IMG/VR virus record: IMGVR_UViG_3300010296_002064
Coordinates: 1-43,640 of that record
Source: a virus
DNA: 43,640 nt
Strand: one strand, 5' to 3'
The notes beneath the pieces were generated by a model that had not been told where the DNA came from, did not search any database, and saw nothing but the letters and a program-made list of their open reading frames with translations. Both the position numbers and the translations under genes were made by a program. Numbering within the stretch: position 1 is the first letter of the stretch; every line of letters starts with the position of its first letter. Shown piece after piece: positions 23,276-31,444 of the stretch.

Positions 23276-25739
23276 AGAACATATCCAACTGTGCTTTAGG
23301 TTCTGCGCTCCAACCAACCGCATCGAGGATTGGTTCAAGCGGGTCAAGGAAAGTCTTCTCAAACATCTTGTCGTAGTCCACATATTTTGCGAGTGCAAGT
23401 TCGCGTGGTAGATTGACGGGATAGGATATCACATTCTCCTTGATTGGGTTTGGTGTCTTCAAGTAGATGAACTTTACCTTCTCACCATTCTTGACTGTCT
23501 CATAACGAGGCATCTGTTTTGTATAGTGATTATATAGTAATGCACCACGAACATGAATTGGTGTAGACTTCTTGTAGATAGTCTTACGGTCAGACCACTT
23601 GTCTATGTCTGACACCCCACGAGGAAATGAGATATCCTCGGCGGGTAGACCAGTGAACTCATTTCGGAAGTCACGAATGAAGGATTGTGTTTCTGATTCT
23701 GAACCCTTGACCAATATACGAAACATTTCTTTCATCTTATCGCGCACGACTTGGGGAGTAGATGACTTGATTGCCTCGATACCCATCATCTTGAGTTTAG
23801 GTTCTGCATACTGCACACCCTCAGAGTTATGAACATTGAGAATGTATCGTTTCTTTGCAACCCAGATACCACGGTCTGCAATCACCTCACGGCCCATCTC
23901 CATACGATTGACGTATGCGTTGGTGTAGTCTGCAAGTTCCTGATAGGACTTTTCCAGAACAGTCTCGAAGTGGTCACGACAAATCTTGTCAAGAAACTTC
24001 ACAGGGTCTTTGGGGTTGAACTGATTGACAATCTTACTCATATTAATATAGAGCGAGTCAGTGTCAATCGCAATCACATAGTCAGAGTCATCAGTCTTGA
24101 GAAGAGTATTCATCTCTTTGTTGACTGCACGTTCTGCCCACTTGATTGACAACTGACCCGCAAGTGTGATGGACTCCGCAACTCTTTGGTCAAAGTAACG
24201 AAACCATCGGTTACCCAACGCACCATACAAACTGTTCATGAGGATTTTAATCGCCATCTGTTGATTGTCCAGTGTTGCGATTTTGTTTGCAAGAGTCTTG
24301 GTGGGAGTTTGTTCATACTCTTGTTGCGCCTCCAACATCTGATTCTTGATGACACGGCGTTCAGAGTAATACTGTTTAATGACACTAGGAATGATACCTT
24401 CTCTATCTCGTCTGAAACGAACACCCGAAGGTGCGAGTGCATATTCGGGGTCTGTGTCGGTAACCCCTCGCAACATATGTTCAACCGAAGTGTGAGTGAT
24501 ACCATCCACCACAGTTTCGGGAGACATATTGTATTGCACAATAATATTAGGATACAGAGAATTGAGGTCAAAGGAAGTAACCCAATCATGTGACCCGACT
24601 TGAGGTTCTTTTACATAACCACCCGCATAGTCGCCCTTTGGTTTTTCAACCTTTGCGGGAACTGCAATCTTTTGTTGATTGAGAATCCGATAGATGATTG
24701 TGTCCCAGATAGTAGTCGTTCCAAGAACCTCTTCATAGTTCACCCCACCTTTGTATGCAAGAGTAAACGCAAGGTCAAGGAGACCCAACTTCTCGTCCAG
24801 TTTGTCTACCAGTTCAACGTCTCGAATATTATAGTCGATGAACTTCTGATAGTCTTCCTTATAGAGAGTATACAGATTACCATACTCTTCATAGGATAGT
24901 TTACGTTCACCCAGAACGACAAACGCAATGTGGTCAAGTCGATAGGACTCTTGTTGACCTAGAGTATTGTAGGTGAACTTTTGAAATAGATTGTAGTAGT
25001 CCAACTGCGCGACACCCATGATGTCATAGGTATTTGTTTCTTTCATACCGAACTTGTTTGCGCGGGCAGTCTTCTTATTGACCACACCCCACGGAGAGAA
25101 CTTCTTGATAGACTCCTCACCGATTACTTTACGAGTGCGATTGATTAGATATGGAAGGTCAAAACCTTTACTGTTCCAACCTGTCACCACATCAGGCATA
25201 CCGTGTTGTGACCAGTAGTCAATGAAACGAGAGATGAGTTCCAACTCGTCTTCGCATGGAATGAAGTATACTCCATCAGGTGCTTTGTAGTCACCTAGAC
25301 CCCAGACACGGAAAAAGTCTTCCTTACTGGATTTGATACAGATAGAGATAACAGGATAGTCTGCTTTGTCAGGTTCGGGGAAACCCTCATCTGACTGAAC
25401 CTCGATATCAATAGTCGATACAATGATATCATCACGGACATATTTAATTTCGTTGGGGAATCGTTGTGCGATGAACTGTGATACGAAGTTGTTCATACCA
25501 TAGGTCTTGAAGTTGTCAACGTGTTCATATCGTTTGGTGAAGTCGGTTGCATCTCGCATGGAGTCAAACTCGATGGGTTCAACCGAAGCGCCTTCCAGAG
25601 AAGACCACCCACTACCTGTGTCACCATTCACAAAGAGTGTGGGTTTGAAAGGGATTTTCTTTTTGACCGCTTGACCACCAGAGTATCCGCGATAGAATAA
25701 CTGGTTACCGAAACGGTCTACAGATGTGTAAAAGTCCAT
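23268..25739 (-). CDS. 43: DNA polymerase gp43 (family B)
   Basis: 823 residues, a little shorter than T4 gp43 (898). The 3'-5' exonuclease is intact: Exo [13 protein letters not shown] (Asp111, Glu113) and [13 protein letters not shown]. Polymerase motif A is [20 protein letters not shown], motif [21 protein letters not shown], motif [13 protein letters not shown]-terminal clamp-binding tail ends KAQLDMFFA, a typical sliding-clamp peptide. Works with gp45, gp44/62 and gp41. GAGG precedes the ATG, and a perfect consensus promoter lies 24 nt upstream. Confidence 0.98.
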   Translation of the reverse strand: MDFYTSVDRFGNQLFYRGYSGGQAVKKKIPFKPTLFVNGDTGSGWSSLEGASVEPIEFDSMRDATDFTKRYEHVDNFKTYGMNNFVSQFIAQRFPNEIKYVRDDIIVSTIDIEVQSDEGFPEPDKADYPVISICIKSSKEDFFRVWGLGDYKAPDGVYFIPCEDELELISRFIDYWSQHGMPDVVTGWNSKGFDLPYLINRTRKVIGEESIKKFSPWGVVNKKTARANKFGMKETNTYDIMGVAQLDYYNLFQKFTYNTLGQQESYRLDHIAFVVLGERKLSYEEYGNLYTLYKEDYQKFIDYNIRDVELVDKLDEKLGLLDLAFTLAYKGGVNYEEVLGTTTIWDTIIYRILNQQKIAVPAKVEKPKGDYAGGYVKEPQVGSHDWVTSFDLNSLYPNIIVQYNMSPETVVDGITHTSVEHMLRGVTDTDPEYALAPSGVRFRRDREGIIPSVIKQYYSERRVIKNQMLEAQQEYEQTPTKTLANKIATLDNQQMAIKILMNSLYGALGNRWFRYFDQRVAESITLAGQLSIKWAERAVNKEMNTLLKTDDSDYVIAIDTDSLYINMSKIVNQFNPKDPVKFLDKICRDHFETVLEKSYQELADYTNAYVNRMEMGREVIADRGIWVAKKRYILNVHNSEGVQYAEPKLKMMGIEAIKSSTPQVVRDKMKEMFRILVKGSESETQSFIRDFRNEFTGLPAEDISFPRGVSDIDKWSDRKTIYKKSTPIHVRGALLYNHYTKQMPRYETVKNGEKVKFIYLKTPNPIKENVISYPVNLPRELALAKYVDYDKMFEKTFLDPLEPILDAVGWSAEPKAQLDMFFA

Positions 25740-25763
25740 AGTTTTTCCTCATGATACATTTAC

Positions 25764-25792
25764 ATTATACACGAGTGCGCGACATTTGTCAA
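25764..25792 (-). promoter_or_regulatory. consensus sigma70 promoter of gp43
   Basis: TTGACA, 17 nt, TATAAT: no mismatch. The TGA of the -35 is the stop codon of the glycosyltransferase-like gene. Confidence 0.9.
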
Positions 25793-26544
25793 TCAATAAT
25801 TTTGTATCCATTTCTTGTGGTGGGGTTTCTCTCCCATGGCGCTTTTTTTACCCCAACATGTTCTTGAGTGATTCCTATTGACTTAGATATAACCTGTGTC
25901 GATGCAAGTTTGAAAGGACTGGCCTTTGCATTATTGTTGTATGTGTTGTAAAGGTCAGACGCTGTTCTTCCCACATTTACATGTGGTGGATTGGGATGAT
26001 GACACATCCATGTATATCTGCCCCAGTCTTCACGATTGTTTGACAGATATGTTTTGACTAACCTCTCTACACATCCGTAAGGGCCACCATTCAAAGGGAA
26101 TTCCTGTTTCAACAATAAGTCATTCATAAAGATAGCGGCGGGTCTTGAAAATGAATAACAGGACATGAACAGTCCGTGGTTCGCATACGATAATCCATTC
26201 TCCATTGTGAAGTCAAATTGTCTTTTGAATTCATCCGCATCAAGTAGATATGAATCGTGTTCCATGACATAGAATCTTGACCGACTCTCTGCCCGTTTCT
26301 TGATGAGTTGCCAGTGAGAAATATCTCCTGCTCTCTCAGATGGAGAACTCATCTTACCCTTCTGCATTCCGTGAAGGAGAGGTTTCCAGTTGTAAAGAGG
26401 TTCAAGGTCTGAAATCGTATCAGGTGTATAACACTGAATGACTTCAATGTCAAGTAAATCTTGTTTTGACCAAGACTCTAATGCAATCTCTGTGTATTTG
26501 ACCGACACTGGATTGTTCAGGTCGGCAATCATATATGCTTTCAT
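25789..26544 (-). CDS. glycosyltransferase-like protein
   Basis: 251 residues. It begins MKAYMIADLNNPVSVKYTEI, with LESWSKQDLLDIEVIQCYTP and a central FYVMEHDSYLLDADEFKRQF whose E-x-D-like acidic motif lies where GT-A glycosyltransferases (for example family 25) bind metal and nucleotide sugar. The rest (NGGPYGCVERLVKTYLSNNR, YTWMCHHPNPPHVN) has no known motif. A sugar-transfer role is tentative, based on layout and on the UDP-sugar enzymes upstream. Its start follows a strong hairpin at 26558-26579. Its stop is embedded in the gp43 promoter. Confidence 0.5.
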   Translation of the reverse strand: MKAYMIADLNNPVSVKYTEIALESWSKQDLLDIEVIQCYTPDTISDLEPLYNWKPLLHGMQKGKMSSPSERAGDISHWQLIKKRAESRSRFYVMEHDSYLLDADEFKRQFDFTMENGLSYANHGLFMSCYSFSRPAAIFMNDLLLKQEFPLNGGPYGCVERLVKTYLSNNREDWGRYTWMCHHPNPPHVNVGRTASDLYNTYNNNAKASPFKLASTQVISKSIGITQEHVGVKKAPWERNPTTRNGYKIID

Positions 26545-26557
26545 AATAAAATATTTA

Positions 26558-26579
26558 GGGGGACAGTTACCCGTCCCCC
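26558..26579 (-). terminator. hairpin terminator after micro-ORF
   Basis: GGGGGAC/GTCCCCC stem of 7 bp with an 8-nt loop on the minus strand, followed by TAAATATTTTATT. The tract is U-rich but not a pure run, so termination may be partial; it sits 13 nt before the glycosyltransferase-like ATG. Confidence 0.6.
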
Positions 26580-26587
26580 CTCATATA

Positions 26588-26671
26588 TCAACTAATAAGT
26601 GGTTGAATAATTGCTACCATCATGGCAACAGTTGCAACACCTAGTGCTGACAAAAGATTAATATCGGTCAT
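26588..26671 (-). CDS. membrane micro-protein, 27 aa
   Basis: A short frame with a good Shine-Dalgarno (AGGA, 7 nt before the ATG) reads MTDINLLSALGVATVAMMVA and ends IIQPLIS. Almost the whole chain is one membrane helix. It occupies the gap between hsp20 and the hairpin at 26558. No family is recognised. The strong ribosome site and clean placement argue for translation. Confidence 0.55.
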   Translation of the reverse strand: MTDINLLSALGVATVAMMVAIIQPLIS

Positions 26672-26685
26672 TTTATTTTCCTCGT

Positions 26686-27096
26686 TTAATCGATATTGAT
26701 TTGACGAGGCTGCTTCTCTTCTGGGATTTCTAACTTCAGTGTTACTGCAAGTAGACCATCCTGAAAAGATGCTCCAGTTACTTGGACATACTCTGACAGA
26801 CGGAATCTACGTTCAAAGTTACGAGTCGAGATACCACGGTGGATAACTTCACGACCCTTTGATTGGTAGGTGCCTGTAATTTTCAGAGACCGCTCCTTCT
26901 GTGAAATCTTGATATCATCTTTACTGAAACCCGCAATAGCGAGTTCAATTAGATATTCGTTATCATTTTCTTTGATGATATTGTGTGGAGGATAGTGGTC
27001 GTTTGCGTGTGACGCAGCGAACTGCATATCATCCAATAGTCTATCAAATCCAATGAAAGCGGATTTCGGGAATAAAGTTTTTTCTAAATTGGTCAT
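26686..27096 (-). CDS. small heat shock protein Hsp20
   Basis: 136 residues of the IbpA-like alpha-crystallin family: HNIIKENDNEYLIELAIAGF, DDIKISQKERSLKITGTYQS, RNFERRFRLSEYVQVTGASF, DGLLAVTLKLEIPEEKQPR. The A-x-x-x-N/D-G-L-x-V-x-L signature is ASFQDGLLAVTL. An ATP-independent holdase that protects nascent phage proteins; common in marine T4-like phages. GGAGATGAAGAGAC precedes the ATG, and a promoter lies about 60 nt upstream, divergent from the small plus-strand gene. Confidence 0.95.
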   Translation of the reverse strand: MTNLEKTLFPKSAFIGFDRLLDDMQFAASHANDHYPPHNIIKENDNEYLIELAIAGFSKDDIKISQKERSLKITGTYQSKGREVIHRGISTRNFERRFRLSEYVQVTGASFQDGLLAVTLKLEIPEEKQPRQINID

Positions 27097-27158
27097 GTCT
27101 CTTCATCTCCTGTTAAGCAAGACAGTTAGAGAACCCGTTATCGGCATTCTCATTACTA

Positions 27159-27186
27159 TATATAATGTATAGATTTTGAATGTCAA
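27159..27186 (-). promoter_or_regulatory. early promoter of hsp20
   Basis: TTGACA on the minus strand followed at 16 nt by TATATA (TATATATAGT run). The same AT-rich stretch contains TATAAT on the plus strand (27161-27166), so a divergent, overlapping promoter for the plus-strand gene is likely, with a weak -35 (TTATCG, 27138-27143). Confidence 0.6.
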
Positions 27187-27203
27187 GCCCTGAGAGAAAA
27201 AAA

Positions 27204-27344
27204 ATGGCACAAAAAATAAAAACTGCGACTCGAATTGAACCAACCGTAAAAGGCACAAGTATTGGTCGTAAACCAATCTTTAGTTCAATGAATAAACACA
27301 AGAGACGCAACCACAAAGCATATCGTGGTCAAGGAAGACCTTAA
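27204..27344 (+). CDS. small basic protein, 46 aa, the only plus-strand gene
   Basis: The frame reads MAQKIKTATRIEPTVKGTSI, then GRKPIFSSMNKHKRRNHKAY and RGQGRP. It is very basic, with 13 Lys/Arg among 46 residues. Small proteins ending KHKRR..KAYRGQGR are, as I recall, recurrent in marine T4-like phages; function unknown, nucleic-acid binding possible by charge. No coding frame lies opposite it. It is divergent from hsp20 and converges on the cupin gene that ends at 27353. The Shine-Dalgarno is weak (GAGA). Confidence 0.7.
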   Translation: MAQKIKTATRIEPTVKGTSIGRKPIFSSMNKHKRRNHKAYRGQGRP

Positions 27345-27352
27345 ACTCTTTC

Positions 27353-27949
27353 TTAAACAAAGAATGCGGGGTCGCAGTCAGGGTCACTCTCAAACCCAAA
27401 TGAGAATGTGCATCTGGAAACTTTAGGTTCTAACTTATGCCAAGTTCCTCGTGGTATCCAGACTGCATCGCCTGGCGTCATAACACGAACCTCATCCTTG
27501 TCGGTAGGTTTCTCATCATACCCGATTGTAATCTTACAGTTGTTGATAACCTGAACAAGAAAGACATCCATACTATCTTTGTGACGAGGATATGACCCAG
27601 AGTATTGACCGAAACCAACAAATGCGATGTTGGTAACATGCGGCGGGCCCTTTTTATATTCGTGTGGTTTTTTCTTAGGCGCTTTGGGAATTAGAAAATC
27701 TACCAAATCTTTATGGATATCTTTTGCAAACTGTGGTGCAGAATCTCGACAATGAAACCTATTCATACCCAAACGTTGTTTCTCACGATTCCAGTCGTAG
27801 AGTTCGTCTGGATGGGTATCGACTAATTTCATTAGTCTTTCCCAATTATATCCTTCGGTATCTACGTTTGTCCACCAATGTTTTTTATTCCGAATCTCGT
27901 CAGTATGTAATTGAAAATCTATTTGTTTCCAATGTTGTATTTCGGACAT
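27353..27949 (-). CDS. cupin/JmjC-like oxygenase
   Basis: 198 residues from MSEIQHWKQIDFQLHTDEIR. The beta-helix core shows GSYPRHKDSMDVFLVQVINN (H-x-D), VMTPGDAVWIPRGTWHKLEP (distal His) and RCTFSFGFE. PGD-x-x-x-IP-x-x-x-WH is the classic cupin/JmjC strand pattern. It may hydroxylate a protein residue or ribosomal protein, as family-8 cupins do, but the substrate is not visible. GGGAAC precedes the ATG. It overlaps the end of regA by 31 nt. Confidence 0.75.
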   Translation of the reverse strand: MSEIQHWKQIDFQLHTDEIRNKKHWWTNVDTEGYNWERLMKLVDTHPDELYDWNREKQRLGMNRFHCRDSAPQFAKDIHKDLVDFLIPKAPKKKPHEYKKGPPHVTNIAFVGFGQYSGSYPRHKDSMDVFLVQVINNCKITIGYDEKPTDKDEVRVMTPGDAVWIPRGTWHKLEPKVSRCTFSFGFESDPDCDPAFFV

Positions 27950-28290
27950 AGTTCCCACTGGTCTTTATCTTTGTAACCAATAATCTTGATTTGACGAAGA
28001 GGCGCACAGTCTTGTGCAACTTCTTTATTTTGAATTTCTACTAAACCCCAATCTGACAATAACGTTGCGATAGTATTACGTCTCTCAACATCAGACTGTT
28101 CTAGGTTTGCTTTCTTACCATCAAGCATAAACAATTCTTTGAAGTGGACAATATAGTATCGTCCTTGTTTATGAAGTATATGACATGATTGAAATAGTTT
28201 ATTTTCTTTGCGTGATGCAACGCCGATGCGGGTCAGAGTTTCACGAACTTTGAGGAAGTCATCGGGTTCTGCCAGAGTAATCTCTAACAT
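27919..28290 (-). CDS. regA: RegA translational repressor
   Basis: About 123 residues, equal to T4 RegA (122). Conserved blocks are MLEITLAEPDDFLKVRETLT, RIGVASRKENKLFQSCHILH, GRYYIVHFKELFMLDGKKAN and WELCPKYNIGNK. RegA binds ribosome sites of early mRNAs and shuts off their translation. The ATG at 28290 aligns with the T4 start; a longer frame from a GTG is not needed. It lies directly after gp62, as in T4. Confidence 0.95.
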   Translation of the reverse strand: MLEITLAEPDDFLKVRETLTRIGVASRKENKLFQSCHILHKQGRYYIVHFKELFMLDGKKANLEQSDVERRNTIATLLSDWGLVEIQNKEVAQDCAPLRQIKIIGYKDKDQWELCPKYNIGNK

Positions 28291-28315
28291 GTTCACAGGA
28301 CTCCATGATGCTAAT

Positions 28316-28684
28316 TTACTTTCTTCCACCTTTATTCACCTTTTCTCTTATTGTTTGTAATTGAGAAGGTGATAGGAGTGACAATACTTGTCTTGCTTTT
28401 TCATTACTATAACCATAGTATTCCTTCACCAACTCAAGGTCATTTTCTAATTCAGGTTTTACCCATTTGGAAAAACGTTTCCGTTTCCTAATTATATTTA
28501 TAAGAAATTGATATTGTAGACGGTTGTCTAGGTGGTGATATTTGTTCATCTCATTTGCAAGAACAACAGTATCAGGAAAGTAAGAAAGACTACGGTTGAC
28601 CATAAACCCATTATAGGTCTTCTCGTCTTCCATCACATCTTTCTTTGTATAGTTTATCGAATTCACATAATCAAAGGGATTCAT
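28316..28684 (-). CDS. 62: gp62 clamp-loader small subunit
   Basis: 122 residues, shorter than T4 gp62 (187) but like marine T4-like versions. It begins MNPFDYVNSINYTKKDVMED, with YNGFMVNRSLSYFPDTVVLA and NEMNKYHHLDNRLQYQFLIN, and a basic tail. Together with four gp44 subunits it loads the gp45 clamp. The order gp44, inserted genes, gp62, regA is the T4 order widened by an insertion. CTGGAG precedes the ATG. A promoter at 28707-28735 lies within the deaminase gene just upstream. Confidence 0.9.
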   Translation of the reverse strand: MNPFDYVNSINYTKKDVMEDEKTYNGFMVNRSLSYFPDTVVLANEMNKYHHLDNRLQYQFLINIIRKRKRFSKWVKPELENDLELVKEYYGYSNEKARQVLSLLSPSQLQTIREKVNKGGRK

Positions 28685-29083
28685 CTAAATCTCCAGTTGT
28701 TCAAGTAGTATATCACACTGTTTGAGGAAAGTCAATCCTTTGTTGTCTCGATATCCGTGTCCGTATACAACTCTTGATATGCCGGCTTGGTAGATGAGTT
28801 TTGCACAGTGGATGCATGGGGCGCATGTTGTGTATAAAGTAGACGCCTTCGCTGATTCATTTGATTGCGCCACTTTTGCAATAGCATTCGTCTCTGCATG
28901 TAATACCTCTTCTTTCGTTTTTAGATTATTTCCATACTCATCTGTTGTCTCGCATTGGTTAGTCCAACCCGAAGGCATACCATTATATCCAATAGAAATA
29001 ATTCGATTATCTTTTACAAGGATAGCACCAACTTGCATTCGTTGTGCTGATGACAGTTTTGCATAGACACTCGCTGTTGTCAT
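28685..29083 (-). CDS. cd: dCMP deaminase
   Basis: About 132 residues. Zinc-site motifs: VLHAETNAIAKVA (H-A-E) and TLYTTCAPCIHCAKLIYQAG (P-C-x-x-C); substrate loop ISIGYNGMPSGWTNQCE. It converts dCMP to dUMP, the substrate for the ThyX encoded at 15.1 kb. I prefer the ATG at 29083 (AAGG 5 nt upstream, family-like N-terminus MTTASVYAKLSSAQRMQVGA); a TTG at 29107 with GGAG is possible. The frame extends upstream only inside the neighbouring gene. Confidence 0.93.
   Translation of the reverse strand: MTTASVYAKLSSAQRMQVGAILVKDNRIISIGYNGMPSGWTNQCETTDEYGNNLKTKEEVLHAETNAIAKVAQSNESAKASTLYTTCAPCIHCAKLIYQAGISRVVYGHGYRDNKGLTFLKQCDILLEQLEI
28707..28735 (-). promoter_or_regulatory. internal early promoter for gp62/regA
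   Basis: TTGACT, 17 nt, TATACT with TG before the -10, inside the 3' end of the deaminase gene; 22 nt and CTGGAG to the gp62 ATG. Confidence 0.65.
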
Positions 29084-29099
29084 ATGCGCCTTATCCCAC

Positions 29100-29309
29100 T
29101 TATCCAAACTCGAACTCCATCTGTTTAGGAATCCATTCACCATCGACATTGACAAGAACCATAGGGTCTCGTTCTATGTCGTTTTTTAGTTTAGGAACAA
29201 GAACCACAACTTGGTTAGTTTGTTTATCTAAACGATTACCGTGGTCATCGTAATACCAACTTCGTTCTTCTGGAATGTGGTCGTTATCGCCAATTTTAAC
29301 ATATTTCAT
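29100..29309 (-). CDS. hypothetical protein, 69 aa
   Basis: It begins MKYVKIGDNDHIPEERSWYY and continues DDHGNRLDKQTNQVVVLVPK, VLVNVDGEWIPKQMEFEFG. A small beta-rich layout; no known motif. GGGGGT precedes the ATG at 29309. It lies between the membrane micro-protein chain and the deaminase gene. Family not recognised. Confidence 0.6.
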   Translation of the reverse strand: MKYVKIGDNDHIPEERSWYYDDHGNRLDKQTNQVVVLVPKLKNDIERDPMVLVNVDGEWIPKQMEFEFG

Positions 29310-29311
29310 GT

Positions 29312-29524
29312 TTACCCCCAATGTCTGATTACGCCCGCGATGATAAAGAAACAGGTAATCCAATTGACTAACTGTAGCACCATCTTTATATATAATCCTC
29401 GTCTCGCCTGCCGTTGAGTTAAGACAGGAGTTTTGGGTTCGTCTTCATCGGTTCTCCCGATATAGTAATCGAGAGACCGAGCCATTATTTTTTCCCAAGT
29501 TTTATATTTCATCTCTTCAGGCAT
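29312..29524 (-). CDS. small membrane protein, 70 aa
   Basis: It starts MPEEMKYKTWEKIMARSLDY, has an acidic middle (YYIGRTDEDEPKTPVLTQRQ), then a C-terminal membrane helix MVLQLVNWITCFFIIAGVI. The ATG at 29524 overlaps the stop of the preceding micro-ORF; this choice fits the coupled chain better than an ATG at 29536. A tail-anchored protein of unknown role. Confidence 0.6.
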   Translation of the reverse strand: MPEEMKYKTWEKIMARSLDYYIGRTDEDEPKTPVLTQRQARRGLYIKMVLQLVNWITCFFIIAGVIRHWG

Positions 29525-29591
29525 CGTTGTTGTCATCCCAATAGACAGCAGCATAGATGCTAATAACTAGGAATAATACTAACCATTCCAT
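29517..29591 (-). CDS. membrane micro-protein, 24 aa
   Basis: Reads MEWLVLFLVISIYAAVYWDD, ending NNDA. One membrane helix with an acidic C-terminal end. Its ATG lies inside the last codons of the 26-aa frame upstream and its TGA overlaps the next start, so translation would be by coupling. Too short for homology; reality rests on the unbroken chain of overlaps. Confidence 0.5.
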   Translation of the reverse strand: MEWLVLFLVISIYAAVYWDDNNDA

Positions 29592-29659
29592 ATCGAAATG
29601 ACTCCGATACCGAAGAAGATTAACCAAAACGCGATTAGTCCAACTTTGTCTCTATCCAT
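29579..29659 (-). CDS. membrane micro-protein, 26 aa
   Basis: Reads MDRDKVGLIAFWLIFFGIGV, ending ISIWNG. A positively charged start and one membrane helix. Its ATG overlaps the TGA of the 30-aa frame upstream (TGATG). Function unknown. Confidence 0.5.
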   Translation of the reverse strand: MDRDKVGLIAFWLIFFGIGVISIWNG

Positions 29660-29751
29660 CACGCCACCCAAAATAAAGTTCCAACGAACACAACCAACAC
29701 GATACACACTTTTAGTGATACCTTGTCAAGAATAAATCCAAACTTTTCCAT
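29659..29751 (-). CDS. membrane micro-protein, 30 aa
   Basis: Reads MEKFGFILDKVSLKVCIVLV, ending VFVGTLFWVA. A short amphipathic start then one membrane helix. Its ATG overlaps the stop of gp44 (TAATG) and its own stop overlaps the next ATG (TGATG). Function unknown. Confidence 0.5.
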   Translation of the reverse strand: MEKFGFILDKVSLKVCIVLVVFVGTLFWVA

Positions 29752-30689
29752 TATACATACTCCACATTTGCCATACACTCGGTAAGGCACGCTACTAAAT
29801 TCAGTTCGTGGTCTGCAACAAACGCATTCTTGTATTGATAATCAGCAAGAATGAGAATGAGTTGCGGAACACTCTCTGGTTTGACATTACCTTCCACACT
29901 GTCATATACACCACGGAAGATAGATGCGGGTTCAAGGTCGATATTGTTCACGACCCACTGACGCATTTTCTTGAAGTCTTTTTCCTTCAAGTGTTTATAT
30001 AGGTCAGTATATTTACTGTTGTCCTCAACGATGATATCAGTAGTGATACTACCACCGATACTGCCCCGTTGCAGTTCGTTCAGACCTCTACGAAAGTCGG
30101 GGAAGTGTTTCATCACCAGATTGGCAACGGTCTTACCATTATACTCAATACCCTCGTCACGAAGGATATCACGACAACGGGAGAAGAACTGTTGTCCCAA
30201 TGTCGCACGGTCTTTGTTGGTCTTCACATTGAACTCATACACACCGCACCGTGAGTGTAGGGGTTCGATGACACGGTTCTTGAAGTTACATGTCAGAATG
30301 AACCGACAGTTCTGTGAGAACTCTTCGATGAACCCACGCAGGGCTGGTTGTGTGGATTGAGGATTGAGGTAGTCTGCCTCATCAAGAATAACAACTTTAT
30401 ATCCACCTGACAGAGAGACAGACGATGCGAACTGTTTGATTTTACCACGCAGTGTGTCGATGTTACCTTCTTCTGAACCATTGATTACAATGTAGTCCAG
30501 TCCCAGTTCGTTACAGATAGCACGAGCAACTGTAGTCTTACCCAGACCAGCCGTGCCAGTAAACATCATGTTAGGGATTTCACCAGAGTCAACAATCTTC
30601 TGAAATGTTTGTTTCAGGTCATCTGGTAGGATAGTCTCTTGGACAGTCTTGGGTCGATACTTCTCAACCCATAAGAATTCTTTACTCAT
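29751..30689 (-). CDS. 44: gp44 clamp-loader large subunit
   Basis: 312 residues, as in T4 gp44 (319). AAA+ ATPase: LWVEKYRPKTVQETILPDDL, Walker A MFTGTAGLGKTTVARAI, Walker B VVILDEADYL, sensor 1 RFILTCNFKNRVIEPLHSRC (including the SRC arginine finger), and sensor 2 in HFPDFRRGLNELQRG. Loads gp45 on primed DNA with gp62. The ATG overlaps the end of the DNA methylase gene; the stop is coupled to a chain of micro-ORFs. Confidence 0.97.
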   Translation of the reverse strand: MSKEFLWVEKYRPKTVQETILPDDLKQTFQKIVDSGEIPNMMFTGTAGLGKTTVARAICNELGLDYIVINGSEEGNIDTLRGKIKQFASSVSLSGGYKVVILDEADYLNPQSTQPALRGFIEEFSQNCRFILTCNFKNRVIEPLHSRCGVYEFNVKTNKDRATLGQQFFSRCRDILRDEGIEYNGKTVANLVMKHFPDFRRGLNELQRGSIGGSITTDIIVEDNSKYTDLYKHLKEKDFKKMRQWVVNNIDLEPASIFRGVYDSVEGNVKPESVPQLILILADYQYKNAFVADHELNLVACLTECMANVEYV

Positions 30690-31390
30690 AACAATATCCC
30701 TTCAATAAAATTCGTATTCTCAATTCTTTCTTTTGCGTAACCAAAGTAAGTATCGTCTAGTTCAATACCTATAAAATCTCTACCTAGAGACTTACAGGCA
30801 ACACCTGTAGTGCCAGTTCCCATGAATGGGTCAAGCACTAAACCATCATCTAATGCCTCTAAACAGTTTAACGCAATCTGTTCAGGCATAACCGCAATAT
30901 GGCCAGTGTCCTTTCTTCTGGCAGTAGGGACACATTCCCAGACATCACTGAGACGTTTTTGATTATTAATTTTAGTCTTACTGTCTTTGGTCAACCAGTA
31001 TACTCTTTCACTGAAAGGAAAGAATCTCATCTTATCACAGTTCGCACTCTTCTTCATATTCCAAGTGATTTCTTGTTTCAATATAAAGTCACTTTTGAAT
31101 ATCCATTCCAGTGGATGTATCGCAATACCATCAAGTATTCTAACCTTGTGATTGTAGAAGAGACTACCAGTCGGTGAAAGTATCTCAAAACATTTACTGA
31201 GAAACTCAATCTGCCATTTCTGATAATCTTCCTCATTCATATTGTTATTAGAATAAGTTCCATGTTTGGTAGTATTGCTACGCATATTTCCGATATTATA
31301 TGGTGGACTTGTAACGATTGCGTCAACAACCACTCCTGATTCAATCAGGTCATCCATAACATCCAAACAGTCACCTTGAAGTAGTCTCAT
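30686..31390 (-). CDS. DNA methyltransferase (N6-adenine/N4-cytosine type, beta class)
   Basis: 234 residues. Motif IV TSPPYNIGN near the N-terminus and motif I LDPFMGTGTTGVACKSLG near the C-terminus, with GIELDDTYFGYAKERI: the beta-class order. TSPPY occurs in both N4mC and some N6mA enzymes, so the base is not settled. No adjacent nuclease, so it is an orphan methylase, perhaps protecting phage DNA or regulating it. It is inserted between gp45 and gp44. GGAGAAAGT precedes the ATG, and it has its own promoter. Confidence 0.9.
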   Translation of the reverse strand: MRLLQGDCLDVMDDLIESGVVVDAIVTSPPYNIGNMRSNTTKHGTYSNNNMNEEDYQKWQIEFLSKCFEILSPTGSLFYNHKVRILDGIAIHPLEWIFKSDFILKQEITWNMKKSANCDKMRFFPFSERVYWLTKDSKTKINNQKRLSDVWECVPTARRKDTGHIAVMPEQIALNCLEALDDGLVLDPFMGTGTTGVACKSLGRDFIGIELDDTYFGYAKERIENTNFIEGILL

Positions 31391-31412
31391 ACTTTCTCCA
31401 TAATAAAAATCT

Positions 31413-31441
31413 AGTATATCACATCAATACACTATAGTCAA
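31413..31441 (-). promoter_or_regulatory. early promoter of the DNA methylase gene
   Basis: TTGACT, 17 nt, TATACT with TG before the -10; 22 nt and GGAG to the ATG at 31390. It lies directly after the terminator at 31445. Confidence 0.75.
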
Positions 31442-31444
31442 TAT

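Noticed and set aside
28493-28500. TATAAATA-like late promoter inside gp62
   Set aside because: It lies in coding sequence with no gene start suitably placed downstream; an isolated AT-rich match is expected by chance.
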